DNA of 64,000 nt. Origin: Clostridiales bacterium. Lineage in GTDB: Bacteria; Bacillota; DSM-16504; Desulfitibacterales; JAICDB01. The notes under the pieces were generated by a model. The model had not been told where the DNA came from. It searched no databases and worked only from the letters and a program-made list of their open reading frames with translations. The stretch covers positions 124,001 to 188,000 of the forward strand of contig JAICDB010000004.1 in NCBI GenBank assembly GCA_020063565.1, given 5' to 3'. The translations under genes and the position numbers were made by a program. This document shows positions 28,577 through 38,514 of this stretch, piece by piece (the stretch's first letter is position 1; each line of letters begins with the position of its first letter).

Positions 28577-29629
28577 ATGCTGGAATTAGAAGAAACAAGT
28601 TTAAACAATTTTGCAGCTATTAAAGTAGTTGGAGTTGGCGGTGGTGGAAATAATGCCGTTAATCGTATGATAGCAGCTAATCTCCAGGGAGTGGAGTTTA
28701 TTAGTTTAAATACCGATGCTCAAGCATTAAACTTGTCTCAAGCAGAGATAAAGATACAAATTGGAGAAAAATTGACAAGGGGCTTAGGGGCAGGTGCTAA
28801 CCCGGAAATTGGGAAAAAGGCTGCTGAAGAAAGCAGGGAAATGCTGGAGCAAAGCTTAAATGGTGCAGATATGGTATTTGTCACTGCGGGAATGGGGGGT
28901 GGCACCGGCACAGGTGCGGCGCCAGTGGTGGCTGAAGTTGCCAAAGAATTGGGAGCCCTTACCGTTGGTGTAGTCACAAGGCCCTTTACATTTGAAGGTA
29001 AGAAGCGGGCAAATCAAGCTGAAAGTGGTATTACAGAATTAAAAAATAAGGTGGATACTTTAATAGTTATCCCCAATGACAGGCTTTTACAGGTTGCTGA
29101 TAAGCAAACATCTATTACAGATGCCTTTAAAATTGCAGATGATGTATTGAGACAAGGTGTGCAGGGTATATCCGACCTAATTGCTGTACCTGGACTAATA
29201 AACCTTGATTTTGCTGATGTTAAAACAATAATGGTAGATGCTGGATCGGCTTTGATGGGTATTGGAAGTGCAACTGGAGAAAAGAGGGCTGCTGAAGCGG
29301 CTAAAATGGCAATATCCAGTCCTCTCTTAGAAACATCAATTGATGGCGCTAAAGGTGTTTTGTTAAATATTACAGGCGGATCAAATCTTGGTCTCTTTGA
29401 AGTGAATGAGGCAGCAGAAATTATTTCGGCCGCAGCTGATCCGGACGCTAATATTATATTTGGAGCTGTTATTGATGAAAAATTAGAAGAAGAACTGCGA
29501 GTGACAGTTATTGCAACGGGATTTGACGAAAAGCGGAATATAAAAAAGGAACCTGAAAGCAAAGACTTTGATATTAAGCCTTTAAATAACGATGATTTGG
29601 ACATCCCCGCATTTTTAAGGAGAAAGTAA
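28577..29629 (+). CDS. ftsZ: Cell division protein FtsZ
   Basis: [36 protein letters not shown]-terminal [11 protein letters not shown]. Confidence 0.97.
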   Translation: MLELEETSLNNFAAIKVVGVGGGGNNAVNRMIAANLQGVEFISLNTDAQALNLSQAEIKIQIGEKLTRGLGAGANPEIGKKAAEESREMLEQSLNGADMVFVTAGMGGGTGTGAAPVVAEVAKELGALTVGVVTRPFTFEGKKRANQAESGITELKNKVDTLIVIPNDRLLQVADKQTSITDAFKIADDVLRQGVQGISDLIAVPGLINLDFADVKTIMVDAGSALMGIGSATGEKRAAEAAKMAISSPLLETSIDGAKGVLLNITGGSNLGLFEVNEAAEIISAAADPDANIIFGAVIDEKLEEELRVTVIATGFDEKRNIKKEPESKDFDIKPLNNDDLDIPAFLRRK

Positions 29630-29655
29630 AAAGGAAAATATAGTTATAATTATTT

Positions 29656-29684
29656 ATGCCACGGTAGCAATTCTACTGTGGCAT
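29656..29684 (+). terminator. Terminator after ftsZ
   Basis: ATGCCACGGTAG-caatt-CTACTGTGGCAT (one G-T pair). Confidence 0.65.
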
Positions 29685-29745
29685 ATTTATTTTGGAAATT
29701 TAAATAAAAAATTGTACAAGCCAAATTATATTTTTTCCCCATTTC

Positions 29746-29778
29746 TTGACAAACTTTTGTTAATACAAGTTGTATAAT
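29746..29778 (+). promoter_or_regulatory. spoIIG-type promoter with overlapping 0A-box-like sequence
   Basis: TTGACA (29746-29751), 21-nt spacer, TATAAT (29773-29778); CTTGACAAA is the reverse complement of TTTGTCAAG (0A-box-like). Confidence 0.65.
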
Positions 29779-29817
29779 AAATAGCAGATGAAATTAGATA
29801 GTGGGGTTTAAATTTGT

Positions 29818-30747
29818 GTGGGTGAATTTACGATTTATTTGGATGTAGTATTTATCATTAATTTTGTAATGGACTATCTTATTTTGTGGGCAACAGCTAA
29901 ATTTACCGGTTTTACCAGTAATATGAAACAACTTTTACTCGCGTCACTAATAGGTGCATTATATTCACTTGCAATATTTTTACCTCTACTTCATTATGCA
30001 TTTACTTTTCTTATGAAACTATTAGTTTCAATGGTTATGGTTTATGTTGCATTTTATCCGTTAAGATGGAAGAAATATCTGCAAATTTTAGGATATTTTT
30101 ATTTAGTTGCTTGTACAGCCGGCGGAGCTATGCTGGGATCCATCTATTTTATAAATAATAATAAAAGCGTAATAACCGCTTTGAACGGGGTAATTATTGG
30201 AACCATTAACATTAAATATACATTCTTAATAGCTGCCATGGGAGCTACAGTGCTGGTTGGTTTGTTTGGAGCCAAAGTTTTACGGAAAAACTTTTTAAAT
30301 AGCATTATGCAAATTCCCATTATAATTCGAATTGGCGCCAAGCGGTTTACAGTCAAGGCACTGGTTGATACCGGAAACAGCCTTAAAGACCCAATTTCAG
30401 GAACACCGGTTATAGTAACCGAACTCAATGTACTGGGAGAAGTTTTTCCTCCTGATGTTAGGCAAAGATGGGAAGAGGATACTGAGCTTGATATCAATAT
30501 TTTAACAGAAAAGCTTGCCGATACACCTTTAGCAAATAGAATTAGAGTTATACCTTTTTCCTCTGTAGGAAATAAAAAAGGTATGCTAATGGGGATAAGG
30601 CCGGATGAAATAATTCTTGTATATCACAAAACTCCCATAAAAATTTCGAAAGTAATCGTGGGGGTTTACAACAACACCTTATCATCGGAGGGACAATATA
30701 AGGCATTATTACATCCTGAATTACTTCAAAATGCATTATTTGCTTAA
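29818..30747 (+). CDS. spoIIGA: Sigma-E processing peptidase SpoIIGA
   Basis: N-terminal multi-TM domain and aspartyl protease motif VKALVDTGNSLKDPISGTPVIV; upstream of sigE. Confidence 0.93.
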   Translation: MGEFTIYLDVVFIINFVMDYLILWATAKFTGFTSNMKQLLLASLIGALYSLAIFLPLLHYAFTFLMKLLVSMVMVYVAFYPLRWKKYLQILGYFYLVACTAGGAMLGSIYFINNNKSVITALNGVIIGTINIKYTFLIAAMGATVLVGLFGAKVLRKNFLNSIMQIPIIIRIGAKRFTVKALVDTGNSLKDPISGTPVIVTELNVLGEVFPPDVRQRWEEDTELDINILTEKLADTPLANRIRVIPFSSVGNKKGMLMGIRPDEIILVYHKTPIKISKVIVGVYNNTLSSEGQYKALLHPELLQNALFA

Positions 30748-30766
30748 TTAAAAGGGGGGTGCTTTC

Positions 30767-31492
30767 ATGAAAAAATTACAGCGTTTTCGCTGGTGGCTAC
30801 ACTTAAAAATAATAACGCTTCTAGTGGACCTCAAACAATATCCCGAAATACATTATATTGGAAGTAGTGAGGCTTTGCCGCCCCCACTTACTAATGATGA
30901 AGAAAAATTTCTGATTTCTAAACTGGGCAAAGGGGATAAGGCTGTTAAAAGTGTTTTGATTGAAAGAAATCTACGGTTAGTAGTCTATATAGCACGTAAA
31001 TTTGAGAATACAGGTGTTGGAATTGAGGACTTGGTTTCTATAGGTACAATTGGTTTAATTAAAGCAGTAAATACCTTTGACCCTGAAAAAAATATTAAAC
31101 TTGCAACATATGCATCACGTTGTATAGAAAATGAAATTCTTATGCATTTGAGGCGTAATAATAAAACTAAAGTAGAAGTATCTTTAGATGAGCCGTTAAA
31201 TATTGATTGGGATGGAAATGAGTTATTGCTATCCGATGTATTAGGTACTGAAAATGATATCATATATAAAGCAATAGAAGAGGATGTTGACAAAAAATTA
31301 TTGCGTATAGCAATGAAAAAACTATCTAACCGTGAAAAAAGGATTGTAGAATTCAGGTTTGGACTTGTTGATGGTGTAGAAAAAACTCAAAAGGAAGTGG
31401 CTGACTTACTGGGAATTTCACAATCGTATATATCACGCTTGGAAAAAAGAATACTAAAAAGATTAAAAAAGGAAATAAACAGGTTAGAGTAA
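30767..31492 (+). CDS. sigE: RNA polymerase sporulation sigma factor SigE
   Basis: Pro-sequence with [13 protein letters not shown] processing region, sigma-70 regions 2-4. Confidence 0.95.
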   Translation: MKKLQRFRWWLHLKIITLLVDLKQYPEIHYIGSSEALPPPLTNDEEKFLISKLGKGDKAVKSVLIERNLRLVVYIARKFENTGVGIEDLVSIGTIGLIKAVNTFDPEKNIKLATYASRCIENEILMHLRRNNKTKVEVSLDEPLNIDWDGNELLLSDVLGTENDIIYKAIEEDVDKKLLRIAMKKLSNREKRIVEFRFGLVDGVEKTQKEVADLLGISQSYISRLEKRILKRLKKEINRLE

Positions 31493-31511
31493 AGTAATAA
31501 ATTAATTTATT

Positions 31512-31538
31512 AAGAGGGCGTCAAGCCTTCTTTTTTTT
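31512..31538 (+). terminator. Terminator after sigE
   Basis: AAGAGGGC-gtca-AGCCTTC followed by a T run. Confidence 0.55.
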
Positions 31539-31634
31539 GGGGTAAAAATTTTACTATTTGCTTTATCAGTATAAAAGCATTTGGCGATGGCAATAATTTT
31601 AACGTAGTGCCATAACAGTTATGAGGAGGTTTTC

Positions 31635-32408
31635 TTGTTGGTCAATAAAGTTGAAATTTGTGGAGTAAACACATCAAAACTTCCGGTACTGAAAAACAAG
31701 GAGATGCGCTTGTTATTTAAAGATATTCAAAATGGCAATTTAGAAGCTAGAGAAAAATTGATTCAGGGAAACCTTCGATTGGTCCTAAGTGTGATTCAAA
31801 GATTTACAAATCGTGGTGAGTACGTTGATGATTTATTTCAGGTTGGTTGTATCGGTTTAATGAAAGCAATAGATAATTTTGACCTGGGGCAAAATGTTAA
31901 GTTTTCTACATACGCAGTACCCATGATAATAGGTGAGATAAGAAGATATTTGCGGGACAATAACCCTATTCGGGTAAGTAGATCCTTGAGGGATATTGCA
32001 TACAAAGCGCTGCAGGTTCGAGATAATCTGGTAAGCAAAAATTCAAAGGAGCCAACTATTTCTGAGATATCTGAAGAATTAAATGTTCCAAGGGAAGAAA
32101 TAATTTTTGCCCTGGATGCAATTCAGGAACCTATTTCACTTTTTGAACCCATCTATCACGATGGCGGGGATCCAATATTTGTAATGGATCAAATTGGCGA
32201 TGAAAAAAACCAGGATAGTGATTGGCTTGAAAATATATCTGTTAAAGAAGCTTTAAATAAGCTTAATGAAAGAGAAAAGCTTATTTTAGCTTTACGTTTT
32301 TTTGAAGGTAAAACACAGATGGAAGTAGCAGATGAAATTGGCATATCACAGGCACAGGTTTCCAGGTTAGAGAAAGCCGCTCTCAAACATATGAAAAAAT
32401 ACATGTAG
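31635..32408 (+). CDS. sigG: RNA polymerase sporulation sigma factor SigG
   Basis: NKVEICGVNTSKLPVLKNKEM N-terminus, sigma-70 regions; directly after sigE. Confidence 0.95.
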   Translation: MLVNKVEICGVNTSKLPVLKNKEMRLLFKDIQNGNLEAREKLIQGNLRLVLSVIQRFTNRGEYVDDLFQVGCIGLMKAIDNFDLGQNVKFSTYAVPMIIGEIRRYLRDNNPIRVSRSLRDIAYKALQVRDNLVSKNSKEPTISEISEELNVPREEIIFALDAIQEPISLFEPIYHDGGDPIFVMDQIGDEKNQDSDWLENISVKEALNKLNEREKLILALRFFEGKTQMEVADEIGISQAQVSRLEKAALKHMKKYM

Positions 32409-32432
32409 AGGTAAGAAAGAGGAGTATTAAAA

Positions 32433-33095
32433 ATGAAATTCACTTGGCAAAAAAGATTATTTGTTATTCTTTTGATATTGATAGTGTCTTTTTTAGTTCA
32501 AGGAAAAATGGAAAACAAAACTTCCCTTGGTAATGCAAATTTAATTAGACTTCATGTCATAGCTAATAGTGACAGTATGGAAGACCAAAATTTAAAGAGA
32601 AAAGTAAGGGATAGGATAATTGCTGAATTGGGACCTGAATTTAATTCAGTAAATGATTTAGATGAAGCAAGAAAGTATATTACAGGTAATCTTACAAGAA
32701 TTGAAGAAATTGCAAGTGAGGAAATACACTTGGTAGGAAAAAACCATGCAGTTGAGACTCAGTTGGGAGTATACCCTTTTCCTACCAAGTGGTACGGAAA
32801 TTTTGTTTTACCAGCCGGTAAATATGAAGCGCTTAAAGTGGTTATAGGAGAAGGGAAAGGTGCTAACTGGTGGTGTGTTCTTTTTCCACCATTATGCTTT
32901 GTAGATATAAGTAACAGTATAGCTGAAGAACCTCAAAAAATAGGAGAAGAAAAAATACAAGAGGTTATCTCGCAGATGGAAGATGGTGGAGTTAAAAATA
33001 ACCCCGAAATAAAAGTTAAATTTAAATTAGTAGAAGTATTAAAATCAGCAAAGGAAAAATTAAAAAATATCATAGCATCAACAGAGGAGCCCTAG
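32433..33095 (+). CDS. spoIIR: Stage II sporulation protein R
   Basis: LIRLHVIANSDSMEDQNLKRKVRDRII...LGVYPFPTKWYGNFVLPAGKYEALKVVIGEGKGANWWCVLFPPLCFVD. Confidence 0.92.
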   Translation: MKFTWQKRLFVILLILIVSFLVQGKMENKTSLGNANLIRLHVIANSDSMEDQNLKRKVRDRIIAELGPEFNSVNDLDEARKYITGNLTRIEEIASEEIHLVGKNHAVETQLGVYPFPTKWYGNFVLPAGKYEALKVVIGEGKGANWWCVLFPPLCFVDISNSIAEEPQKIGEEKIQEVISQMEDGGVKNNPEIKVKFKLVEVLKSAKEKLKNIIASTEEP

Positions 33096-33112
33096 AAAAG
33101 GGGCTTTTTTGT
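33088..33112 (+). terminator. Terminator after spoIIR
   Basis: GAGCCC-tagaaaag-GGGCTTTTTT. Confidence 0.65.
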
Positions 33113-33261
33113 TCTTTGTCTTAGCACATGGCGGTACTTTTGGGTATCAGTTCCGCTTCTGCTTATATAAAAATTTATCCCTTTAATTTTAGCATTTATG
33201 CACATGTAAATAACTTCCAGCATATATATGATTATAAGACTCTTTTGGGGGTGACAAGAGT

Positions 33262-33546
33262 ATGCTTAAAATTTCTGAATTAAGGATGCGGGAAGTTATA
33301 AATGTAATAGATGGCAAAAGGATGGGTGAAATAAAAGATATAGAGATAGACCTTGAAAGGGGTAGAGTAAGGTCAATTATTCTACCAGGCACTGGGGGAA
33401 AGGTTTTTAGGCTTTTAGGAAGAGGAGAAGATATTGTTATTCCATGGGAAAATATAGTAAAATTAGGAGTAGATGTTATACTGGTAGAAATGCAGAACTT
33501 TACCGACCCGAAGCATGATAAAAAAGAGTATAATGACCAAATTTGA
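33262..33546 (+). CDS. YlmC/YmxH family PRC-barrel protein
   Basis: LRMREVINVIDGKRMGEIKDIEIDLERGRVRSIILPG. Confidence 0.85.
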   Translation: MLKISELRMREVINVIDGKRMGEIKDIEIDLERGRVRSIILPGTGGKVFRLLGRGEDIVIPWENIVKLGVDVILVEMQNFTDPKHDKKEYNDQI

Positions 33547-33585
33547 CAGCAAATTATTGGTGGTAATATAATTTTAAAATGAATA

Positions 33586-34464
33586 GTGTTAAAAAAAGGA
33601 GAGTACACACAATTGAAGAATATAAATATATATCATGAGAAAAAAGGAGTTAAATATATTTCCTTTGCACCTTTAGACGAAAAGGGAGTTATCAATGCTT
33701 TTTCAACCCGCATTGGAGGAAAGAGCCGGGAACCCTATAATACTCTTAATATGGGACTTCATACTGGTGATGATTGTCAAAACGTTATTGAAAATAGAAA
33801 ATTGTTTTTAGATAGACAAGGTTTGAATTTAAGTAATGCTGTGGCAGCTAAACAGGTTCACAGTACAAATTTACAAGTAGTTGATGATAGTTTGCGAGGA
33901 AAAGGCGCTTGGAAATGGGAAGATGCACTGGACGATACAGATGGTTTGATTACTAACTCTAAGAATACCATCTTAATAACATTTTATGCCGATTGTGTTC
34001 CTATTTACATTTATGATTCGGAAAAAGAAATAGTTGCACTGGCCCATGCAGGTTGGAAAGGTACTGTGGGTAAAATAGCATGGTTAACATTACAAAAAAT
34101 GAAGTCTCATTATGGAACGAAAACTTCTCAATGTCTGGTTGTAATTGGCCCTTCCATTGGCCCTTGCTGTTATGAAGTGGATGAAAATCTTGTAGTAAGA
34201 TTTAAAAATGCGGGTTTTAATATAAATAAATTGGCAAAAAATAATCGCCCTGAGCATTATCTCTTGAATCTCTGGGAAGCCAATAAAGAGGTTGTTCTTC
34301 AATCAGGAGTACCGGAAGATAATGTTTTTGTTAGCGGTCTTTGCACTAGCTGCAATAATGATATTTTCTTTTCTTACAGGGCAGAGAATGGCATTACCGG
34401 TCGCATGGCTGCAATAATTGCGTTGAATAAGGGTGAAATGACAGATGATGGAGACAAAAGCTGA
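33586..34464 (+). CDS. pgeF: Multicopper polyphenol oxidase/purine nucleosidase family (PgeF/YlmD)
   Basis: ADCVPIYIYDSEKEIVALAHAGWKGTVGKIAWLTL, GPSIGPCCYEVDENL, CTSCNNDIFFSYRAENGITGRMAAII. Confidence 0.9.
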   Translation: MLKKGEYTQLKNINIYHEKKGVKYISFAPLDEKGVINAFSTRIGGKSREPYNTLNMGLHTGDDCQNVIENRKLFLDRQGLNLSNAVAAKQVHSTNLQVVDDSLRGKGAWKWEDALDDTDGLITNSKNTILITFYADCVPIYIYDSEKEIVALAHAGWKGTVGKIAWLTLQKMKSHYGTKTSQCLVVIGPSIGPCCYEVDENLVVRFKNAGFNINKLAKNNRPEHYLLNLWEANKEVVLQSGVPEDNVFVSGLCTSCNNDIFFSYRAENGITGRMAAIIALNKGEMTDDGDKS

Positions 34465-35419
34465 TAAGGTAGTGCCTATCAAAGAATTCAAGCGAAAAAA
34501 ACGTAAAAAGAAATTTAAGCCGTTCTTTATTAAATTAGTAATTATTTCTGCAATTTTAATATTCGCAGCATTAAAAATTTATAATATAGCTATTTTTCAC
34601 CTGGTGAAAACAAAAGTAGTAAATGGGGGTACTTTAGAAAATACAGTTTTTGTTGAAGGTATGGTTTTGAGAGAAGAAAAAATTATTAGAGCGCCTGCAA
34701 GGGGAAAATTTTTTCAAAAAGTAGCTACAGGCTCTCGTGTTCGGGAAGGACAAGTTATTGGCATTGTTAAATCCGGAGAAGGAATGAATGGCAAAACATA
34801 TCAAGTCAAAGCCACTGAAGCAGGTTTAATAAGCTTTAGTATGGATAATTTGGAAAACATATTAAATCCTCAAAAATTTCAAATTCTCCCAAGGAGAAAG
34901 CTAAATGAGCTTTCAGGAGATGCAACCATTATTGAAAATGGTAGCGAAGTTTACAGGGGAAGTCCTGTAGCAAAAATAGCTAATAATTTACATCCTCTAC
35001 TTATACTTATTCAACCCCAAAATGAGATTTTTAAGAAAATAATTCACTATAAAAATGAGAACCTACAAATAAAAATTTTTGATAAAGAAGTATTTAAGGC
35101 AGAAATAACCGAAATAGATAATGAAAACAATATCATTATGCTGAAAGTCCTGCAATGGGACAAGCAGTTCTTAAATGAAAGACGGTATAAATTTGATTTA
35201 GTGCTTGATACTTGTTCAGGTATTGTAGTACCCTCTACTGCAATTTTGAAAAAGGACGGGAAAAAAGGCCTCTATATTTATAACGGTGAAGATTATGTCT
35301 GGAAACCGGTGGAAGTTACTTTCCAAGTTGGAGAAAATGTAACCGTAAGAGGTATAGATGAAGGTTCACTAGTGGTAATTAATCCAGGTATTATAGAAAA
35401 AAAATCCGTATCTGATTAG
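34445..35419 (+). CDS. HlyD/membrane-fusion-like protein
   Basis: Basic N-terminus, one TM helix, RAPARGKFFQKVATGSRVREGQVIGIV lipoyl-like barrel; sits in ylm cluster. Confidence 0.65.
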   Translation: MMETKADKVVPIKEFKRKKRKKKFKPFFIKLVIISAILIFAALKIYNIAIFHLVKTKVVNGGTLENTVFVEGMVLREEKIIRAPARGKFFQKVATGSRVREGQVIGIVKSGEGMNGKTYQVKATEAGLISFSMDNLENILNPQKFQILPRRKLNELSGDATIIENGSEVYRGSPVAKIANNLHPLLILIQPQNEIFKKIIHYKNENLQIKIFDKEVFKAEITEIDNENNIIMLKVLQWDKQFLNERRYKFDLVLDTCSGIVVPSTAILKKDGKKGLYIYNGEDYVWKPVEVTFQVGENVTVRGIDEGSLVVINPGIIEKKSVSD

Positions 35420-35421
35420 AA

Positions 35422-36144
35422 ATGTCTTACGCTACAAGGAGGAGACATGCTATGACAGAAATAGAATATAACATTCAAAAGGTCCGGGAAAATATTGCGC
35501 TTGCAGCGCAGAGGTACGGCAGGGATCCGCAGGAAATAACGCTGGTTGCAGTGAGTAAAACTGTAGGTCCCCCTAGTATTATGGCTGCTTATGAGGCAGG
35601 TATAAACAATTTCGGTGAAAATAGAGCTCAGGATTTAAGAGAAAAATATGATCAAATTTCTAGTCCCATTAACTGGCATTTTATTGGTCATTTGCAGAGT
35701 AATAAAGTAAAATATATTATTGATAAAGTGACCTTAATTCATTCATTAGATGGATTTTCCCTTGCCAAGGAAATAAATAAGCAGGCAGAAAAATTCAAGA
35801 AAACAATGGATGTATTGGTACAAGTAAATGTGGCGGAAGAAAAAAGTAAATTTGGTTTAGCAGTTGAAGAAACTGAATCCTTTATACATGAAGTGTCTAA
35901 AAATTATCCAAATATAAACATCAAAGGTTTAATGACTATAGCTCCATATGTGGAGGATCCTGAAGAGGTGCGACCTGTTTTTGCAAAACTTAGAGATTTA
36001 AAAGAAAAACTGCAACAAAAGGAAATACCCAGGGTAGAAATGAAATACTTATCTATGGGAATGACTAATGATTATATGTGTGCCATTGAGGAAGGCGCCA
36101 ACATTGTTAGAATTGGGACAGCAATATTTGGTCCACGTAAATGA
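35422..36144 (+). CDS. YggS/YlmE family PLP homeostasis protein
   Basis: ITLVAVSKTVGPPSIMAAYEAGINNFGENRAQ, WHFIGHLQSNKVKYI, LSMGMTNDYMCAIEEGANIVRIGTAIFG. Confidence 0.93.
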   Translation: MSYATRRRHAMTEIEYNIQKVRENIALAAQRYGRDPQEITLVAVSKTVGPPSIMAAYEAGINNFGENRAQDLREKYDQISSPINWHFIGHLQSNKVKYIIDKVTLIHSLDGFSLAKEINKQAEKFKKTMDVLVQVNVAEEKSKFGLAVEETESFIHEVSKNYPNINIKGLMTIAPYVEDPEEVRPVFAKLRDLKEKLQQKEIPRVEMKYLSMGMTNDYMCAIEEGANIVRIGTAIFGPRK

Positions 36145-36158
36145 TTGGGGGGTTGATT

Positions 36159-36629
36159 ATGGGGGAATGGTGGAAGGGAATTGCTAAAATTTTGGGATAT
36201 GAGGTAGAAGAAGTAGCCGATGACAAACTAAATCAAAGACTTGAAAATGAGGATGCTTTTTTCCAGAACTCAAAATCAAAAAGAAATAATGTAGTTAGTT
36301 TGCATACTGCTAAAAATAGCAAGCTTGTTCTTTTAAAACCTAATAATTTTGATAAGGTGCAGGAAATTGCCGATTACTTGAAAAATAATACTGCGGTTGT
36401 TGTGAACCTTGATGAAGTAGATAAGGATCTAGCCATTAGAATTTTAGACTTTTTGAGTGGTACCATTTATGCCATAAAAGGGAAAATGCAAAAAGTAAGT
36501 TCAAATATTTTTCTATTAACCCCTAGTAATTATCAAGTATTGGATCCAGGGCATAAAGATAAACTAAAATTTCCTGAAAAAATCTGGGACAAAAATTCAA
36601 GTAGTTTAAAGGGGGAAAACAATGTATAA
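36159..36629 (+). CDS. sepF: Cell division protein SepF
   Basis: LLKPNNFDKVQEIADYLKNNTAVVVNLDEVDKDLAIRILDFLSGTIYAIKGKMQKVSSNIFLLTP. Confidence 0.92.
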   Translation: MGEWWKGIAKILGYEVEEVADDKLNQRLENEDAFFQNSKSKRNNVVSLHTAKNSKLVLLKPNNFDKVQEIADYLKNNTAVVVNLDEVDKDLAIRILDFLSGTIYAIKGKMQKVSSNIFLLTPSNYQVLDPGHKDKLKFPEKIWDKNSSSLKGENNV

Positions 36630-36876
36630 CTTGATAGCCATTGTACAAGTCGCATTTCGAGTTTTGGATTTTTTAATAATCGCAAGGGTAATTTTATCCT
36701 GGGTAAGGGTTGATGGTGATAACCCTGTAATTAGGTTTATTTATGAGTCCACAGAACCAATATTAGCTCCCATCCGCAGGTTAATGCCAGGTCATATGAT
36801 GATAGATTTTTCGCCACTTATCGCCATTTTGATTTTAGAAATGGTTGAGAAGTTGGTGATTGGCCTTCTACTCTAA
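36622..36876 (+). CDS. YggT family membrane protein
   Basis: IARVILSWVRVDGDNPVIRFIYESTEPILAPIRRLMP. Confidence 0.9.
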   Translation: MYNLIAIVQVAFRVLDFLIIARVILSWVRVDGDNPVIRFIYESTEPILAPIRRLMPGHMMIDFSPLIAILILEMVEKLVIGLLL

Positions 36877-37660
36877 AGAAAAACTTTTATCTCACATTAC
36901 AGATAGGGAACTAAAGGCTGTTTTAGATAAGATAGTGGATAAAGCGCTCAGGGTTTTAAAAAGTCATACAAAAGACGTTGTTTTTTTCTTAGATCCTTAC
37001 CAACAACAGGAAATAGAAGGAATACTGAGGGGTATTCCAGAAATAAATTTTAGCTTTTCAGGTGGTTATCCCGAAGCTGAAAGAAAAAAGCTTGTTATTT
37101 GCCCCCATTACAATGAAATAACAGAACAAGATTTTAATATAAAATATTTGCAATTTGAAGGCAAACTTAAATTTGATACAATAACTCATCGTGACATACT
37201 TGGAGCCCTTATGTCCTTGGGGATTAAAAGGGACTTATTGGGAGATATAATTATTAATGAAGAAGAAGAAATAATGCAGTGTGTAGTTGATGAGTCCATT
37301 GTAGAGTTTATTAAATTTAATTTAAGACAGGTAAAAAAAGTCGGTGTTGATGTTCATGATATTGAGAAATGCATGGTAAAAGTACCTCAAAAAAAGATCA
37401 AAAAAATCAGGTCCACTGTAGCTTCTCTGCGCTTGGATGCAATATTAAGTTCTGCATATGGCATATCAAGAAGCAAAGCAAGCAGTTTAATTAAGAAAGA
37501 AGCTGTAAAACTTAACTGGCAAGTTGTAACTAATCCTGCCAGTGGAGTAAAAAATGGAGATATTATATCAGTCATGAGAAAAGGTAGGGTAGAAGTTCTT
37601 GATATCGAGGGGGAAACAAAAAAGGGAAGAATAGCTCTTATCTTAGGGAGATACACGTAG
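36860..37660 (+). CDS. YlmH family S4-domain RNA-binding protein
   Basis: S4 domain VASLRLDAILSSAYGISRSKASSLIKKEAVKLNWQVV, ylm cluster position. Confidence 0.88.
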   Translation: MAFYSKEKLLSHITDRELKAVLDKIVDKALRVLKSHTKDVVFFLDPYQQQEIEGILRGIPEINFSFSGGYPEAERKKLVICPHYNEITEQDFNIKYLQFEGKLKFDTITHRDILGALMSLGIKRDLLGDIIINEEEEIMQCVVDESIVEFIKFNLRQVKKVGVDVHDIEKCMVKVPQKKIKKIRSTVASLRLDAILSSAYGISRSKASSLIKKEAVKLNWQVVTNPASGVKNGDIISVMRKGRVEVLDIEGETKKGRIALILGRYT

Positions 37661-37671
37661 GGGGTTAAGAC

Positions 37672-38148
37672 ATGCCTGTAACACCGCTTGATATTGAAAA
37701 TAAAGAGTTTACAAAATCAATTAGAGGATATAATGTAGATGAAGTGGATTCATATTTGCAAAAAATTCTCCAGGAATATGAAAAAATCTACCAGGAAAAT
37801 CAAAAGTTAAAGAACCAGACATCCATGCTGGAAGAAAAGCTGGAAGCATATAAAAAATTAGAAGACAATATTAAAGAAACGCTCATAATAGCTCAAAAAA
37901 CTGCTGAAGAAGTAAAGCACAATTCCCAAAAAGAAGCTGAATTAATAAAAAAAGAGGCAGAAACAAAAGCCAGGGAAATTTTACAGGCTGCAGAGGAGGA
38001 AGTTAGAAAAAAACAAGAGGAGATAATTAAGCTACAGCAGGATTTTAAAAAATACAAGTCTGAAATTAAACATCTACTGCAATCACAGTTGGAATTGATT
38101 GAAATCCAGAGTGGAGGAGAAAATAAGGCTGCCAGTAAGCCTGCATGA
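37672..38148 (+). CDS. divIVA: DivIVA family protein
   Basis: MPVTPLDIENKEFTKSIRGYNVDEVDSYLQKILQEYEKIYQENQKL then coiled coil. Confidence 0.92.
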   Translation: MPVTPLDIENKEFTKSIRGYNVDEVDSYLQKILQEYEKIYQENQKLKNQTSMLEEKLEAYKKLEDNIKETLIIAQKTAEEVKHNSQKEAELIKKEAETKAREILQAAEEEVRKKQEEIIKLQQDFKKYKSEIKHLLQSQLELIEIQSGGENKAASKPA

Positions 38149-38229
38149 TTTTTAGAAAAAGTCCTCATAGCTTTTGACACCTATGGATATTATGCTATAA
38201 TACCCTTAAATGTAAAAATTAATATTTAA

Positions 38230-38478
38230 AAAGTGATGAGTGGGAAGAGTAGACAGTGTAAAAGGTTACAGCGAATCCGGAAGTGGTGGAAGCCGGATAC
38301 CTGCAAACTGTTGAAAATCACCCACGAGCTATCATTCGAACGCTTTTATAGTTAGTAGAATGATACGGTCTCAGATGGCCGTTATCTTAACGAGTGGCTT
38401 TCAACTTTTCCATTGTTGAAAGCTAATAAAGGTGGTACAGCGGGAACTCTCGCCCTTTTTTAAGGGGCGAGTTTTTTT
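38230..38478 (+). promoter_or_regulatory. T-box leader (tRNA-Ile responsive) upstream of ileS
   Basis: T-box AAAGGTGGTACAGCG (38428-38442), candidate ATC specifier (38317-38319) before CCCAC that can pair with GTGGG (38240-38244), terminator ACTCTCGCCC...GGGGCGAGTTTTTTT. Confidence 0.88.
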
Positions 38479-38514
38479 ATTTGGCAACTAATATCTAATT
38501 AGTATAAGAGGTGA

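Noticed and set aside
29014-29604. 196-aa minus-strand ORF antisense to ftsZ
   Set aside because: Fully inside ftsZ, no RBS or motif; low-complexity Ser/Ala/Ile composition typical of a mirrored coding frame.
33189-33608. 139-aa minus-strand ORF
   Set aside because: Antisense to the YlmC-like gene, Ser/Ile-rich shadow frame.
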